From: an uncultured Prevotellaceae bacterium
GTDB lineage: Bacteria; Bacteroidota; Bacteroidia; Bacteroidales; Bacteroidaceae
NCBI GenBank assembly: GCA_946539475.1
Contig: CAMNHM010000005.1
Coordinates: 1 to 46,701, forward strand
Direction: 5' to 3'
DNA length: 46,701 nt
Under the pieces are notes generated by a model, which was not told the DNA's origin, did no database searches, and was given only the letters and a program-made list of their open reading frames with translations. This document shows, one piece after another, positions 1-6,775 of this stretch; positions within the stretch are counted from its first letter, which is position 1; the number at the start of each line of letters is the position of its first letter. The translations under genes and the position numbers were made by a program.

Positions 1-2
1 CC

Positions 3-497
3 TGTCAGCTCTACATGCGCCGCTTCAACGATGGCGACGTCATCACCGTCGAGCCCTGGCGCTCGGCTGCCTTCCCCGTCATCAAGGACTGCATGGTCGA
101 CCGTAACGCCTTCGACAAGATCATCCAGGCTGGTGGCTATACCACCGTTCGCACCGGTCAGGCACAGGATGCCAACGCCATCCTCATCCCCAAGGAGGAT
201 GCCGACGAGGCTATGGACTGCGCCTCTTGCATCGGCTGCGGTGCCTGCGTCGCTGCCTGTAAGAACGGCTCGGCTATGCTCTTCGTATCGTCGAAGGTCT
301 CACAGCTCGCACTCCTTCCCCAGGGTCGCGTAGAGGCCAAGCGCCGTGTGAAGAACATGATCGCCAAGATGGACGAGCTCGGCTTCGGAAACTGCACGAA
401 CACCCGCGCCTGCGAGGCCGTCTGCCCGAAGAACGAGACTATCGCCAACATCGCCCGCCTGAACCGCGAGATGCTCAAGGCAAAGATGGCAGACTAA
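3..497 (+). CDS. sdhB: Succinate dehydrogenase/fumarate reductase iron-sulfur subunit, 3' part
   Basis: The 5' end lies outside the window; the reading frame is already open at base 3 ([12 protein letters not shown]), so the ATG at 15 is internal. The visible 164 residues are the C-terminal ferredoxin-like half of the subunit. They carry the cluster motif [19 protein letters not shown] near base 218 and a second Cys group, [14 protein letters not shown], near base 394. These bind the [4Fe-4S] and [3Fe-4S] centres that pass electrons between the flavoprotein and the membrane quinone site. The N-terminal [2Fe-2S] domain is not visible. In Bacteroidetes this enzyme usually works as a fumarate reductase in anaerobic respiration and succinate formation, so frdB would be an equally good name. 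It is the last gene of its operon, with a hairpin following at 515. Confidence 0.93.
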   Translation, partial: CQLYMRRFNDGDVITVEPWRSAAFPVIKDCMVDRNAFDKIIQAGGYTTVRTGQAQDANAILIPKEDADEAMDCASCIGCGACVAACKNGSAMLFVSSKVSQLALLPQGRVEAKRRVKNMIAKMDELGFGNCTNTRACEAVCPKNETIANIARLNREMLKAKMAD

Positions 498-514
498 TAA
501 AAGACATTAGCGAG

Positions 515-543
515 GAGCGGGCGGCATTCTGTGTCGTCCGCTC
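515..543 (+). terminator. Possible terminator after the iron-sulfur subunit gene
   Basis: GAGCGG (515-520) pairs with CCGCTC (538-543) and is followed by TTGTTAT. The stem is short and the U tract weak, so this is only a probable terminator. Its position 18 bases after the stop codon fits. Confidence 0.45.
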
Positions 544-613
544 TTGTTATAGTAGTATGCAAGAAACATATAGAAGCCGCCCCTCTACCCTAATAAAAAT
601 TATCGAAAAACAT

Positions 614-680
614 TGCCACCTCTGCAACACTAGCTGATAGTCAGCGCGTTACTGTTGCAGATATGGTGACAAAGGTGGCA
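614..680. repeat. Nested intergenic palindrome
   Basis: Three nested inverted repeats share one centre: TGCCACC (614-620) with GGTGGCA (674-680), CTGCAAC (622-628) with GTTGCAG (654-660), and GCTGA-tag-TCAGC (633-645). This could fold as a long cruciform or RNA hairpin. It lies in the 509-bp gap between the convergent iron-sulfur gene and pgeF, just before the 22-bp array. Its function is unknown. It has no long U tract, so a simple terminator is not the obvious reading. Confidence 0.6.
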
Positions 681-737
681 GACTTTCTGCATTTTAGCAC
701 TAAAAATATCGTTTTTTGAGGAAAAAGAGGCTTAAAA

Positions 738-892
738 CGATACGTTTTTTAGGTTTGTTGCGATACGTTCTCAGGTTTTTTGCGATACGTACTGATGGTT
801 TGTTCTATCGGGTGGAATACTCCGCCACATACGTACCTGTACCTTGTTCCATGGGGTGGAACAAAGGTTCAAGTACGTTCTTGTGAGTCGCA
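738..892. repeat. 22-bp periodic array 1
   Basis: Related units start at 738, 761, 783, 805, 827, 849 and 871, so the spacing is 23 and then 22 bp. Units at 738, 761 and 783 begin CGATACGT. Units at 827 and 871 begin ACATACGTAC and AAGTACGTTC. The units between them, at 805 and 849, match each other (CTATCGGGTGGAA and CCATGGGGTGGAA), so there is also a 44-bp higher-order period. The rest of each unit varies. There is no coding potential, and the rest of the 498-1006 gap holds only the hairpin and the palindrome. Read in reverse, the core GAACGTATCG resembles the unit of array 2 at 13551. Confidence 0.7.
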
Positions 893-1006
893 ATGACTAT
901 TGTAAGTAGTCACTCCATCCCGACAAAAATAATAAGCTCCGTGTCACTCCGTGGTGAAAAAGACTTGTATATTATTAAATAATGTACGCGCGAGGCGCGC
1001 CTGCTT

Positions 1007-1831
1007 TCAGCGGAGCATGATAGCGGTGAAGATACGCCCGGAACGGATACTCAGGCGGCGGGCAGAGAAGAACGTATCGTAGTGAAGGAAGGTGCAGGCG
1101 GGGCTTGGGGCGATGTGTTCTGGCTGGAGGCCTGCCTGGATGAGCTGAAGGCGATTGCAAAGGGGCAGGTCGATATGCCATTTCTCTTGCTGCAGGGGAT
1201 CTTCTGACGGGTATCGGCGGCTGATGGCCTGCATGTCGAAGCCGGCGCTGCGGAAGGCCTTGTAAACCTCGTCGCCCACCTCGAAGCTCTCGAGGCTGAT
1301 GCCAGGGCCTGTCTGTGCCTTGAGCCTTTGGGGGTGGCTGCCGTAGGCCTGACACATGGCGCTGACGGCATGTTGGGCAATGCGTCGCAGAGTGCCTCGC
1401 CAACCGGCATGAATGGCACATACGGCACGATGCTCCTCGTCGTAGAGCAGCAGCGGGATGCAGTCGGCTGTGCTCACTCCGATGCAGATGCCCGTGAGGT
1501 CGGTCATCAGCGCGTCGAAACCCTCTAGTGGGGTAGGGTGGGCGAGAAAAACGCTGTCGATACGTGCCACGCGCGTCTCGTGGGTCTGGTGGGGCATCAG
1601 CAGGCAGTCGTCGCTGATGTCCAGCAGCCGACAGAGGGCTGCCCGATTCTTGCCGATGGCCTCGTCGCTGTCACCGCAGTAGCGGTTGATATTGAACTCG
1701 CCCCACGCCCCCGTGCTGTAGCCTCCACGTCGCGTGCTGCTGAACGCCGTGACGCCCACGCCCATGTCGTAGTAGTGTAGTTGTGGCGTCGCTGCCTGAA
1801 TGTCTTGCCTTCTCTGTTCCATAGGATGCAA
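1007..1831 (-). CDS. pgeF: PgeF/YfiH family peptidoglycan-editing factor
   Basis: The 274-residue length is normal for the family (DUF152, multicopper-oxidase-like/LACC1-related). Family signatures are visible: FSSTRRGGYS near residue 30, MPHQTHETRV near 100, the metal-binding segment STADCIPLLLYD near 140 and AIHAGWRGT near 158. These supply the His/Cys residues of the zinc site. In E. coli, PgeF removes misincorporated serine from the L-Ala position of peptidoglycan precursors; other members act as purine nucleoside phosphorylases. The start could be the first Met or the Met three codons later (MEQRRQ). It lies 50 bp after the dual-OB gene on the same strand and could be read through from that cassette, but it is a housekeeping gene found in most Bacteroidetes. 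Confidence 0.88.
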   Translation of the reverse strand: MHPMEQRRQDIQAATPQLHYYDMGVGVTAFSSTRRGGYSTGAWGEFNINRYCGDSDEAIGKNRAALCRLLDISDDCLLMPHQTHETRVARIDSVFLAHPTPLEGFDALMTDLTGICIGVSTADCIPLLLYDEEHRAVCAIHAGWRGTLRRIAQHAVSAMCQAYGSHPQRLKAQTGPGISLESFEVGDEVYKAFRSAGFDMQAISRRYPSEDPLQQEKWHIDLPLCNRLQLIQAGLQPEHIAPSPACTFLHYDTFFSARRLSIRSGRIFTAIMLR

Positions 1832-1881
1832 AGGGTACGAATCGGTGGTCTGGCTTCGTCGAAGCCCATAAATGTGGCTGC

Positions 1882-2871
1882 CTAATCAGCAGGATTACGT
1901 TTGACGATGATAGATGCCTCCCGTTGCCTTGGCTTGCAATAAGAGGAATATAGTTCTTCATTTTCTGCCTTGAAGGAACGGCTATCGAACTGCATTACAG
2001 TTTTGGCAGGAGTATAGCTGACTGATATCTGGCGGGAATTGACCTTTGCCACACCATACCTCTCCATGCGTTCACGGAGTCTCATTCTCAGTTCGGTTAT
2101 CTGCTCTTCTATCGCAGTCTTTTCATTGAGCAGTCTTGACAATTCACGTTCATATTCATCAAACCAGCCTTCTGGGGCTGTTTCCGTGGCAGTAGCTGTT
2201 GGCAGGGGCTCTGTTTCAAATACAGTAGCAGCCAGTTTGAAATGTGCTCCCTCATATTCCAGACCTAATGAGCAGGTAAGAAACATGGTGCCTTTCTGCC
2301 CTGTAGCCTGGTGCCCTTGTCGGAGCTCGCTCTGATAGCACGGATCTGTTATAGGGAAGTCATATTGGTGTCCGTGATAAATGAAACTGATGCGATAGCG
2401 CACCTGCCCCGAATATCCTTCGTCAGCATAGACCTCAGCATGTTCGACTCGGATGAGCAGAATAGAATGGTTGCCTTGACGATAGTCGAGAGGGAGTACT
2501 GCTTTTCCATAGTTGTAGAACACATGGCGGTGGTTTTCGTCCATAAAGCGCTGGAGCAGCTTTGAGGTGATCGCATAATGCTTGCCAGTGTTAGTCATTT
2601 TCTGGAAAAAGACATTCTCTTGTTGTGCTTGTGATGGGCACGGTATTACACCCTCAAGCTTAACAACGTCGAGTACGTTGATGAGTGAAGCCAAATGGTT
2701 GGGTATCTCGCCGGTCGTTGTATCTTTACAGATGGGGCGAATCCACTTGGCGGCTCCATTTCCGTCTCTTACAACCTTACTCTTCTCGCTATCCCACAGC
2801 ACTTCGACACCAGCGATGCACCTGCCACCATGCTTATACGAGTTTGCCAAACAAATGAAATATTTGTCCAT
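1882..2871 (-). CDS. Dual-OB-like protein with phage-type C-terminal tail
   Basis: 329 residues with no signal peptide. The N-terminus (FICLANSYKHGGRCIAG, then AKWIRPICKD near 41-50) resembles the opening of the dual OB-containing domain family. OB folds usually bind nucleic acid or nucleotides, but the substrate here is unknown. After a Thr/Ala/Pro-rich linker (about 220-235) comes a charged coiled-coil helix (236-270). It leads into a beta-rich end, YGVAKVNSRQISVSY then DSRSF and ELYSSYC. That layout resembles the C-termini of phage Gp157/YqaJ-associated recombination helpers. It is the last gene of a tight three-gene run, 9 bp after the second DUF488 gene. Base composition is more AT-rich than pgeF and its neighbours, which suggests transfer. 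The domain calls come from motif memory and need a profile search. Confidence 0.6.
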   Translation of the reverse strand: MDKYFICLANSYKHGGRCIAGVEVLWDSEKSKVVRDGNGAAKWIRPICKDTTTGEIPNHLASLINVLDVVKLEGVIPCPSQAQQENVFFQKMTNTGKHYAITSKLLQRFMDENHRHVFYNYGKAVLPLDYRQGNHSILLIRVEHAEVYADEGYSGQVRYRISFIYHGHQYDFPITDPCYQSELRQGHQATGQKGTMFLTCSLGLEYEGAHFKLAATVFETEPLPTATATETAPEGWFDEYERELSRLLNEKTAIEEQITELRMRLRERMERYGVAKVNSRQISVSYTPAKTVMQFDSRSFKAENEELYSSYCKPRQREASIIVKRNPAD

Positions 2872-2880
2872 GATGATGCG

Positions 2881-3324
2881 TTATTGCAGGTGTACTATTC
2901 TTACTTCCTCTGGAGAATGTTTCTTCATATACTCTGCCAACAGTCTGCGGTGGCAGTTCTCTGTAGTATCCTCACTGCAGAGAAAGCATGCCCCATCGAA
3001 CGGCTTGACACCATACTTGCGGAGTATGTCCCGGTCTTTGAGCATCGCGGTGTAGATGTCTTCGTATTCCTGCCATGTCACTTCCTGCTTATGCCATTTG
3101 TCAAGCAGTTCTTTCGTGGGTGCAAAGTCAGTGATGTGCTTGTAGGGTATATGGCAGATTTCCTTTACAAAGAATTCCAAGTCCTTCCCCTTTGCAAACC
3201 CCGACAGTTGACTGCCGTTGCTGATGCGCACATCAACTAGTTGCTTAACTTTATTGTCGCGGAGCAGGTTGAAGAACTGCTCCGCACTTTTCTTTGTGAA
3301 TCCTATGGTAAAGAGTGTAATCAT
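2881..3324 (-). CDS. DUF488 family protein, short form
   Basis: 147 residues. DUF488 features: opening beta strand and glycine turn LFTIGFTKKSAEQFF (4-18), VDVR (30-33), and the Cys/His signature CSE (116-118) then CHR (124-126). The family's biochemical activity is not established. The conserved Asp, Arg, Cys, Glu and His suggest a small Rossmann-like catalytic or metal-binding domain. It lies 3 bp after the longer DUF488 gene and 9 bp before the dual-OB gene, so the three are almost certainly translated from one message. The two DUF488 proteins diverge beyond the core motifs (long form has a C-terminal extension), suggesting distinct roles or a heterodimer rather than a recent duplication. 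Confidence 0.8.
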   Translation of the reverse strand: MITLFTIGFTKKSAEQFFNLLRDNKVKQLVDVRISNGSQLSGFAKGKDLEFFVKEICHIPYKHITDFAPTKELLDKWHKQEVTWQEYEDIYTAMLKDRDILRKYGVKPFDGACFLCSEDTTENCHRRLLAEYMKKHSPEEVRIVHLQ

Positions 3325-3327
3325 TGC

Positions 3328-3960
3328 TTAATAAGTTTCTTCTAACTCGTATTGTGGTTTGTACCCAATTTCCTTGTTCTTCAGCCGGTAGGCATCACGT
3401 CGCTGGTCTTCCTCCGTATAACAGCCAAAGAGCTGGTCAATGTCGGGAAGCTTAGGTTTCTTGGAATAGAGGTATTCGTCTATCATTTTTTTTTCCAGTG
3501 CTTTATGCGAAGCTGACTCCCCGTCCTTCAAAATGTGCTGCACCTCAAGTCCATTGTCGTAGAAATAGCGTGATACAAGCGAGAAGCGGTGACACTCCAG
3601 TGGATTGGCCTCAGAACACATCAAAGAGATATGATACCCCTTCTGCAGGCCATTCATTAACCGCTCGACACCGCGCTTGAAATTGGTCGTTCTGACGGCT
3701 TGTTCAAAATCAACCTGTCCTTCGGTATTCAGACAATCTGTCCGACGTGCACCGAACTCTTCTCCAAAATGTAGATAATGAATATCATGCTTTTTAAGGA
3801 ACCATTTCAGTGGCTCCATATTAAACTGAGGTGTGTATTTGCTGGCAGGCACACTCCTTACATCGACGATGCAGTTGACATCGTGTTTCTTCAGCAAGTC
3901 AAGAAATTCTTCTTGCGACTGATTGGAGTGTCCGACGCTGTAGAGTCTGAATTTGCCCAT
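3328..3960 (-). CDS. DUF488 family protein, long form
   Basis: 210 residues from the ATG at 3960. This start is preferred because a -7 promoter motif lies at 3984-3992 and would fall inside any longer frame. Motifs: YSVGHSNQSQEEFLDLL (7-23), VDVRSVP (32-38), a GARR turn (70-73), CSE (115-117) and ECHR (122-125). The C-terminal ~70 residues (KKPKLPDIDQLFGCYTEED) extend beyond the usual DUF488 core. First gene of the DUF488-DUF488-dual-OB cassette. Function is not known; the association with a nucleic-acid-binding-type partner suggests a nucleic-acid or nucleotide role, which is inference only. Confidence 0.8.
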   Translation of the reverse strand: MGKFRLYSVGHSNQSQEEFLDLLKKHDVNCIVDVRSVPASKYTPQFNMEPLKWFLKKHDIHYLHFGEEFGARRTDCLNTEGQVDFEQAVRTTNFKRGVERLMNGLQKGYHISLMCSEANPLECHRFSLVSRYFYDNGLEVQHILKDGESASHKALEKKMIDEYLYSKKPKLPDIDQLFGCYTEEDQRRDAYRLKNKEIGYKPQYELEETY

Positions 3961-3983
3961 ACGAATGATTTCTTCTTTCGTAT

Positions 3984-3992
3984 GCAAAGATA
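3984..3992 (-). promoter_or_regulatory. Promoter -7 element of the DUF488 cassette
   Basis: Read on the minus strand this is TATCTTTGC, a match to the Bacteroidetes -7 consensus TAnnTTTG. It lies about 24 bp before the ATG at 3960 and would make the cassette an independent transcription unit with a very short leader. Confidence 0.65.
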
Positions 3993-4089
3993 GGGAAAAT
4001 ATGCCAAACGGCAAAGGCTTTTAGCTTTTTTATTTCTCAGGAGTATAGAAAAAACAGGAATGAATTTTGCTCGTCTCAAATAAATGTAT

Positions 4090-4098
4090 TATATTTGC
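4090..4098 (+). promoter_or_regulatory. Promoter -7 element of the carboxypeptidase gene
   Basis: TATATTTGC matches TAnnTTTG and is followed 15 bp later by the ATG at 4114. Because the motif overlaps the upstream in-frame ATG at 4084, the downstream ATG, which starts a clean lipoprotein signal peptide, is the better start. Confidence 0.65.
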
Positions 4099-4113
4099 AC
4101 TTGCAAAGCAGAT

Positions 4114-5094
4114 ATGAAGACGATAATTGTATTGACAGCAGCTGTGATGCTCGTACTCCTTGGATGCTCGGAACGTGCAGAGCGCTCGGGGAGCGAGCCG
4201 GAGCGTAGTGCGGAGGAAGTCCGACTGGAGCATAGTCGGCATATTGACAGCACGACACTCTGGGCATATACCCGTGCGGCTGAGGTGGGGCTCTCGAGGC
4301 TGACGGCAGAGGCATGGCTGCTCGTCGACGACGCTACCGGACGGGTCATCAGCCAGAAGAATGCTCACAGACGGATGCTGCCTGCCAGCCTGACGAAGAT
4401 GATGACCTGTCTGCTGGCGTTGGAGCATGGACATCTCGACGACACCATCGCCATCACACCCGATGTCTACATAGCCCGTAACTCGCGGGTGAAGTCAGGC
4501 GACAGCTATCGTGCCGCCGACCTCCTCACGGAGATGATGCTGCAGAGCGACAACGACGCTGCCTACGCCCTTGCCAACCACGTAGCGGGCGACACGACGG
4601 CCTTCTGCCAGATGATGAACAGCAAGGCCACCTACCTGGGGATGGACAGCACCCACTTCGTCAATCCCAACGGCATGCCGGGTGGCAGACCCTCGGCCGA
4701 CGACCCGCTGCAGGGCGAGAACTTCACTACTGCCCGCGACCTGCTCGTGCTGGCACGCTATGCCATGAGCGATACGGCTTTTGCCAGCATTGTCAGGACA
4801 CCCTTTGCCGACATTCCCCTCGTCGACGGCCGACACCTGCCTTCGCCCAACACCAACGAGCTGCTGCGCTCCTACGAGGGATGCATCGGCGTGAAGACCG
4901 GATTTACGCGGAAGGCAGGCTTCTGCCTCGTCTCTGCTGCCCGTCGTGGTGACACGACGCTCTTCCTCGTCCTGCTGAAAAGCAAGACGCTCGAGGCCCG
5001 CTTCACAGAGTCGGCCGCGCTGCTCGACTATGGCTTCCGGATAATGGAGCACTACAAGAAAGCCATTTTTTCAAAGGATTATTTTGCCAATTAG
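4114..5094 (+). CDS. D-alanyl-D-alanine carboxypeptidase (PBP5/6-type), lipoprotein
   Basis: 326 residues. The N-terminus MKTIIVLTAAVMLVLLGC is a lipoprotein signal peptide with lipobox LLGC, so the mature protein is probably anchored by its Cys. A serine-peptidase S11 domain follows: SxxK as PASLTKMM near residue 89, SDN as MLQSDNDAAYAL near 143, and KTG as GVKTGFTRKAG near 260. All three catalytic motifs are intact, so it should remove the terminal D-Ala of peptidoglycan pentapeptides. The C-terminal beta domain and membrane-binding helix of long PBP5 proteins are missing, which a lipid anchor would make up for. It is divergent from the DUF488 cassette and has its own promoter. The carboxylesterase downstream has a separate promoter. 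Confidence 0.9.
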   Translation: MKTIIVLTAAVMLVLLGCSERAERSGSEPERSAEEVRLEHSRHIDSTTLWAYTRAAEVGLSRLTAEAWLLVDDATGRVISQKNAHRRMLPASLTKMMTCLLALEHGHLDDTIAITPDVYIARNSRVKSGDSYRAADLLTEMMLQSDNDAAYALANHVAGDTTAFCQMMNSKATYLGMDSTHFVNPNGMPGGRPSADDPLQGENFTTARDLLVLARYAMSDTAFASIVRTPFADIPLVDGRHLPSPNTNELLRSYEGCIGVKTGFTRKAGFCLVSAARRGDTTLFLVLLKSKTLEARFTESAALLDYGFRIMEHYKKAIFSKDYFAN

Positions 5095-5105
5095 AAAACT
5101 ATTCG

Positions 5106-5114
5106 TATCTTTGC
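5106..5114 (+). promoter_or_regulatory. Promoter -7 element of the carboxylesterase gene
   Basis: TATCTTTGC lies 26 bp upstream of the ATG at 5141, in the 46-bp gap after the carboxypeptidase stop. Confidence 0.65.
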
Positions 5115-5140
5115 ACCAACATCTTTAATTCAACCTAATA

Positions 5141-6658
5141 ATGAAAAAGCTATTTTTGACTCTTCTGCTCATGGGAGCAGTGTCTGCACATGCTGCAGAA
5201 AACCCAGTGTTGACGATTGAGGGTGGACAGGTGCAAGGTGTACTGGCCGACGACCATCCTGATGTGTATGTCTATCGTGGCATCCCCTATGCCGCACCTC
5301 CTATCCGCGAGAACCGATGGAAGGCACCACAGCCCGTAGTGCCCTGGAAGGGCGTGAAGATTTGCGACACCTTCGGACGCCCGAGCTATCAGGCCATCCA
5401 ATACACGGGTGGATACTATACGGAGTGGGGCTACGGCAAGGAGGCTGCCTTCAGTGAGGACTGCCTCTACCTGAATGTATGGACGAAGGCCCCTGGACAG
5501 GCGGGGAAGAAGCTGCCCGTGGCGCTGTGGATTCACGGTGGCGGCTATCGCGAGGGCTTTGGCTCGGAGCCAGAGTTCGACGGCCAGGAGTGGGGTGCCA
5601 AGGATGTGGTGCTCGTATCAATCAACTATCGTCTTGGCATCTTCGGATTCCTGACGCATCCCCTGCTGGCAGAAGAGAGCCCTAATAAGGTCTCCGGCAA
5701 TTATGGCATTCTCGACCAGATCGAGGCCCTGAAGTGGATCAAGAAGAACATTGCGCAGTTTGGCGGCGATCCCAACAACGTGACGATCTTCGGCCAGAGT
5801 GCCGGCGGCGGCAGCGTGCGCACCCTCTGCGAGTCTCCCCTCGCACGGGGCTTGTTCCATAAGGCTGTGATCATGAGTGCCCAGGGTCTCGCCATCCCCA
5901 ATCCCAATGGTGGCGGCATGATGGGTGGTCGTTATAGCGGCGGATCCATCGAAGACGCGATGAACAATGCCAAGAAGATGTTCGACTGGGCAGGTATGAC
6001 CGATCTGCAGAAGATGCGGCAGGCCAGCACCGAGACCGTCTTCGCCCTGCCGACCATCTATCAGCAGGTGAACAGCGCCGGGCAGCAGCAGGGACCCTTC
6101 GGCGGCATGATGATGGGCATGCGCTACATGCCGATGATCGACGGCTACGTCAGCGTGAAGAGCTTCGACGATGCCACCCGCGAGGGCACCTTGGCCGATG
6201 TGCCTTATATGATCGGTTTCACGCTCAACGATATGGGTAATATGGCGCCCAACATTGCCGAGTTCTGCAAGGTTCGTGCAGAGAAAGGCGGCAAGGCATG
6301 GGCATACCAGTTTGCACGTCCGCTGCCCGACGACGGCAGCCATCCTGAGGTGACACAGCGCCTGCGTGGCGCCTTCCACTCCAGCGACCTATGGTTCGTG
6401 TTCAAGTCGCTCAAGCACTGCTGGCGTCCGTGGACAAAGGGCGACTGGGATCTCTCCGAGAAGATGCTCACCGCCTGGACCAACTTTGCCAAATACGGCG
6501 ACCCCAATGGCCCGAAGGGTGGCGCATGGGCTCCCTGTACTGAGAAGAATCCCAAGTTCATGGTGTTCAAACTCAACGATAAGGACGCTGAAGCATCCTT
6601 CTTCGGCGAGCCTGAGAAAGCTCCTCAGCAGGCATTCCCAGGAGGCTTCGGCAGATGA
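5141..6658 (+). CDS. Secreted type B carboxylesterase
   Basis: 505 residues starting with a signal peptide that ends near AHA-AEN (residue 20). Alpha/beta hydrolase of the carboxylesterase type B family: YRGIPYA near 46, EDCLYLNVW near 107, oxyanion-hole HGGGYREG near 130, and nucleophile elbow GQSAGGG near 222. His of AFHSSDLWF near 411 is the likely catalytic base. The acidic member would be in the segment around FTLNDMGN (near 360), where many relatives have Glu. Family members hydrolyse carboxylic esters; in gut Bacteroidetes, related secreted enzymes may deacylate plant polymers or xenobiotic esters. The substrate cannot be read from the sequence. A Gly/Met-rich loop (NGGGMMGGRYSGGS, near 257-270) is unusual. 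It ends at a strong hairpin terminator. Confidence 0.9.
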   Translation: MKKLFLTLLLMGAVSAHAAENPVLTIEGGQVQGVLADDHPDVYVYRGIPYAAPPIRENRWKAPQPVVPWKGVKICDTFGRPSYQAIQYTGGYYTEWGYGKEAAFSEDCLYLNVWTKAPGQAGKKLPVALWIHGGGYREGFGSEPEFDGQEWGAKDVVLVSINYRLGIFGFLTHPLLAEESPNKVSGNYGILDQIEALKWIKKNIAQFGGDPNNVTIFGQSAGGGSVRTLCESPLARGLFHKAVIMSAQGLAIPNPNGGGMMGGRYSGGSIEDAMNNAKKMFDWAGMTDLQKMRQASTETVFALPTIYQQVNSAGQQQGPFGGMMMGMRYMPMIDGYVSVKSFDDATREGTLADVPYMIGFTLNDMGNMAPNIAEFCKVRAEKGGKAWAYQFARPLPDDGSHPEVTQRLRGAFHSSDLWFVFKSLKHCWRPWTKGDWDLSEKMLTAWTNFAKYGDPNGPKGGAWAPCTEKNPKFMVFKLNDKDAEASFFGEPEKAPQQAFPGGFGR

Positions 6659-6663
6659 TATAC

Positions 6664-6703
6664 AAAATCATGGGGACGGCAAATTCGCCGTCCCCATGAT
6701 TTT
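6664..6703 (+). terminator. Strong terminator, 17-bp perfect stem
   Basis: Bases 6664-6680 and 6687-6703 are perfect reverse complements (stem core GGGGACGGC) around the 6-base loop AAATTC. The A-rich 5' side and T-rich 3' side let it act in both directions, for the esterase and the convergent rseP/dxr unit. Confidence 0.9.
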
Positions 6704-6705
6704 AT

Positions 6706-6775
6706 CTCTCAGCTCTCAACTCTCATCTCTCATCTCTCATCTCTCAACTCTCAACTCTCATCTCTCAACTCTCAA
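6706..6775. repeat. 7-bp tandem repeat, 10 copies of CTCTCAW
   Basis: Ten uninterrupted heptamers (CTCTCAG once, then CTCTCAA or CTCTCAT) run from 6706 to 6775. The array stops directly against the TAG stop codon of rseP, whose complement is at 6776-6778. Copy number could vary by slipped-strand mispairing. A second heptamer array has the same placement at 31246-31336. Confidence 0.85.

Noticed and set aside
4084..4113. Upstream start for the carboxypeptidase (MYYICTCKAD)
   Set aside because: It overlaps the promoter -7 motif and would spoil the lipoprotein signal peptide.
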